A stretch of 5,167 nt of DNA from an uncultured Aquabacterium sp. (GTDB lineage Bacteria; Pseudomonadota; Gammaproteobacteria; Burkholderiales; Burkholderiaceae_C), in the NCBI GenBank assembly GCA_937923225.1, contig CALAKR010000103.1:1-5167 (forward strand). The letters are read 5' to 3'. Shown here piece after piece: positions 5,009 to 5,167 of the stretch; position 1 is the stretch's first letter, and the number at the start of each line of letters is the position of its first letter. The position numbers and the translations under genes are program-made. A model generated the notes under the pieces. That model did not search any database. It saw only the letters and a program-made list of their open reading frames with translations, and was not told where the DNA came from.

Positions 5009-5167
5009 TGTTCCTGAGCCAACGCCGCGTCCCCGCGGCCCGCTGGATGACCCGCCTGACCGGCACGGCCCTGGTGGTCGCTGCCGCCGGCCTGATGAGC
5101 GCCTGCGCCCCGCTGGTGCTGGGCGGTGCCGCCGCCGGCGCCTTTGTCGCGACCGACCGCCGCACCT
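5008..5167 (+). CDS. Start of a DolP/YraP-like BON-domain lipoprotein gene, runs off the right edge
   Basis: Fifty-three residues are visible. After a basic N-terminus (RRVPAARWMTR) comes a hydrophobic segment (about 17-30) and a lipobox, LMSAC, with the lipidated cysteine at C33. The mature N-terminus, APLVLGGAAAGAFVATDRRT, is typical of DolP (YraP), an outer-membrane lipoprotein with two BON domains that supports envelope integrity in E. coli. The BON domains themselves lie beyond the edge, so the family call rests on the leader and on the gene order yraN-diaA-dolP. The ATG overlaps the stop codon of the upstream SIS gene by one base (TGATG), and AGGAG at 4998-5002 is well spaced, so the two genes are translationally coupled. 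Confidence 0.8.
   Translation, partial: MFLSQRRVPAARWMTRLTGTALVVAAAGLMSACAPLVLGGAAAGAFVATDRRT

Noticed and set aside
4392..5165. Minus-strand open frame opposite the SIS and lipoprotein genes
   Set aside because: Arg/Pro/Ala-rich composition typical of a shadow frame; the plus-strand genes are coupled and recognisable.
1..5167. CRISPR array, insertion sequence, phage, toxin-antitoxin or tRNA/rRNA gene
   Set aside because: I saw no regularly spaced repeats, transposase motifs, small paired genes of that kind or structured RNA genes on either strand.

Overview
The window is high-GC DNA, densely coding on both strands. The protein sequences point to a betaproteobacterium of the order Burkholderiales, probably near the Comamonadaceae. 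That placement is an inference from family resemblance and gene order, not a database match.

Left part (about 1-3000), all on the minus strand and read right to left. It encodes two tandem secreted triacylglycerol lipases of bacterial family I.1, here called lip2 (1993-2910) and lip1 (769-1716). They are followed by a membrane-anchored lipase-specific foldase, Lif/LipB type (568 to beyond the left edge). lip1 keeps the two cysteines of the classical Pseudomonas/Burkholderia-type fold, whereas mature lip2 has none and is shorter in that region. The foldase presumably folds lip1, and perhaps lip2, in the periplasm before the enzymes cross the outer membrane by type II secretion. A strong intrinsic terminator follows lip2, and a weaker hairpin followed by four Ts lies between lip1 and the foldase gene. 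The gap upstream of lip1 (1717-1992) is AT-rich near 1740-1795 and holds a promoter-like sequence and two inverted repeats. The gap upstream of lip2 (2911-3100) holds a possible promoter and small dyads.

Right part (about 3100-5167) is a housekeeping block. rsmI (16S rRNA C1402 2'-O-methyltransferase) is on the minus strand. Divergent from it, on the plus strand, is the tight cluster yraN (UPF0102), a DiaA-like SIS-fold protein, and the start of a DolP/YraP-like lipoprotein gene. This matches the E. coli arrangement rsmI / lpoA-yraN-diaA-dolP without lpoA. The two divergent start codons are only 22 bp apart. The SIS-like protein has lost the usual sugar-phosphate-binding signatures.

I see no CRISPR array, insertion sequence, tRNA, rRNA or phage gene. 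I do not see an undescribed system. The points most worth checking are the lipase pair with its cysteine-less paralogue, the operator-like dyads before lip1, the glycine-rich foldase linker and the degenerate SIS protein. No stretch over 300 bp lacks a gene.
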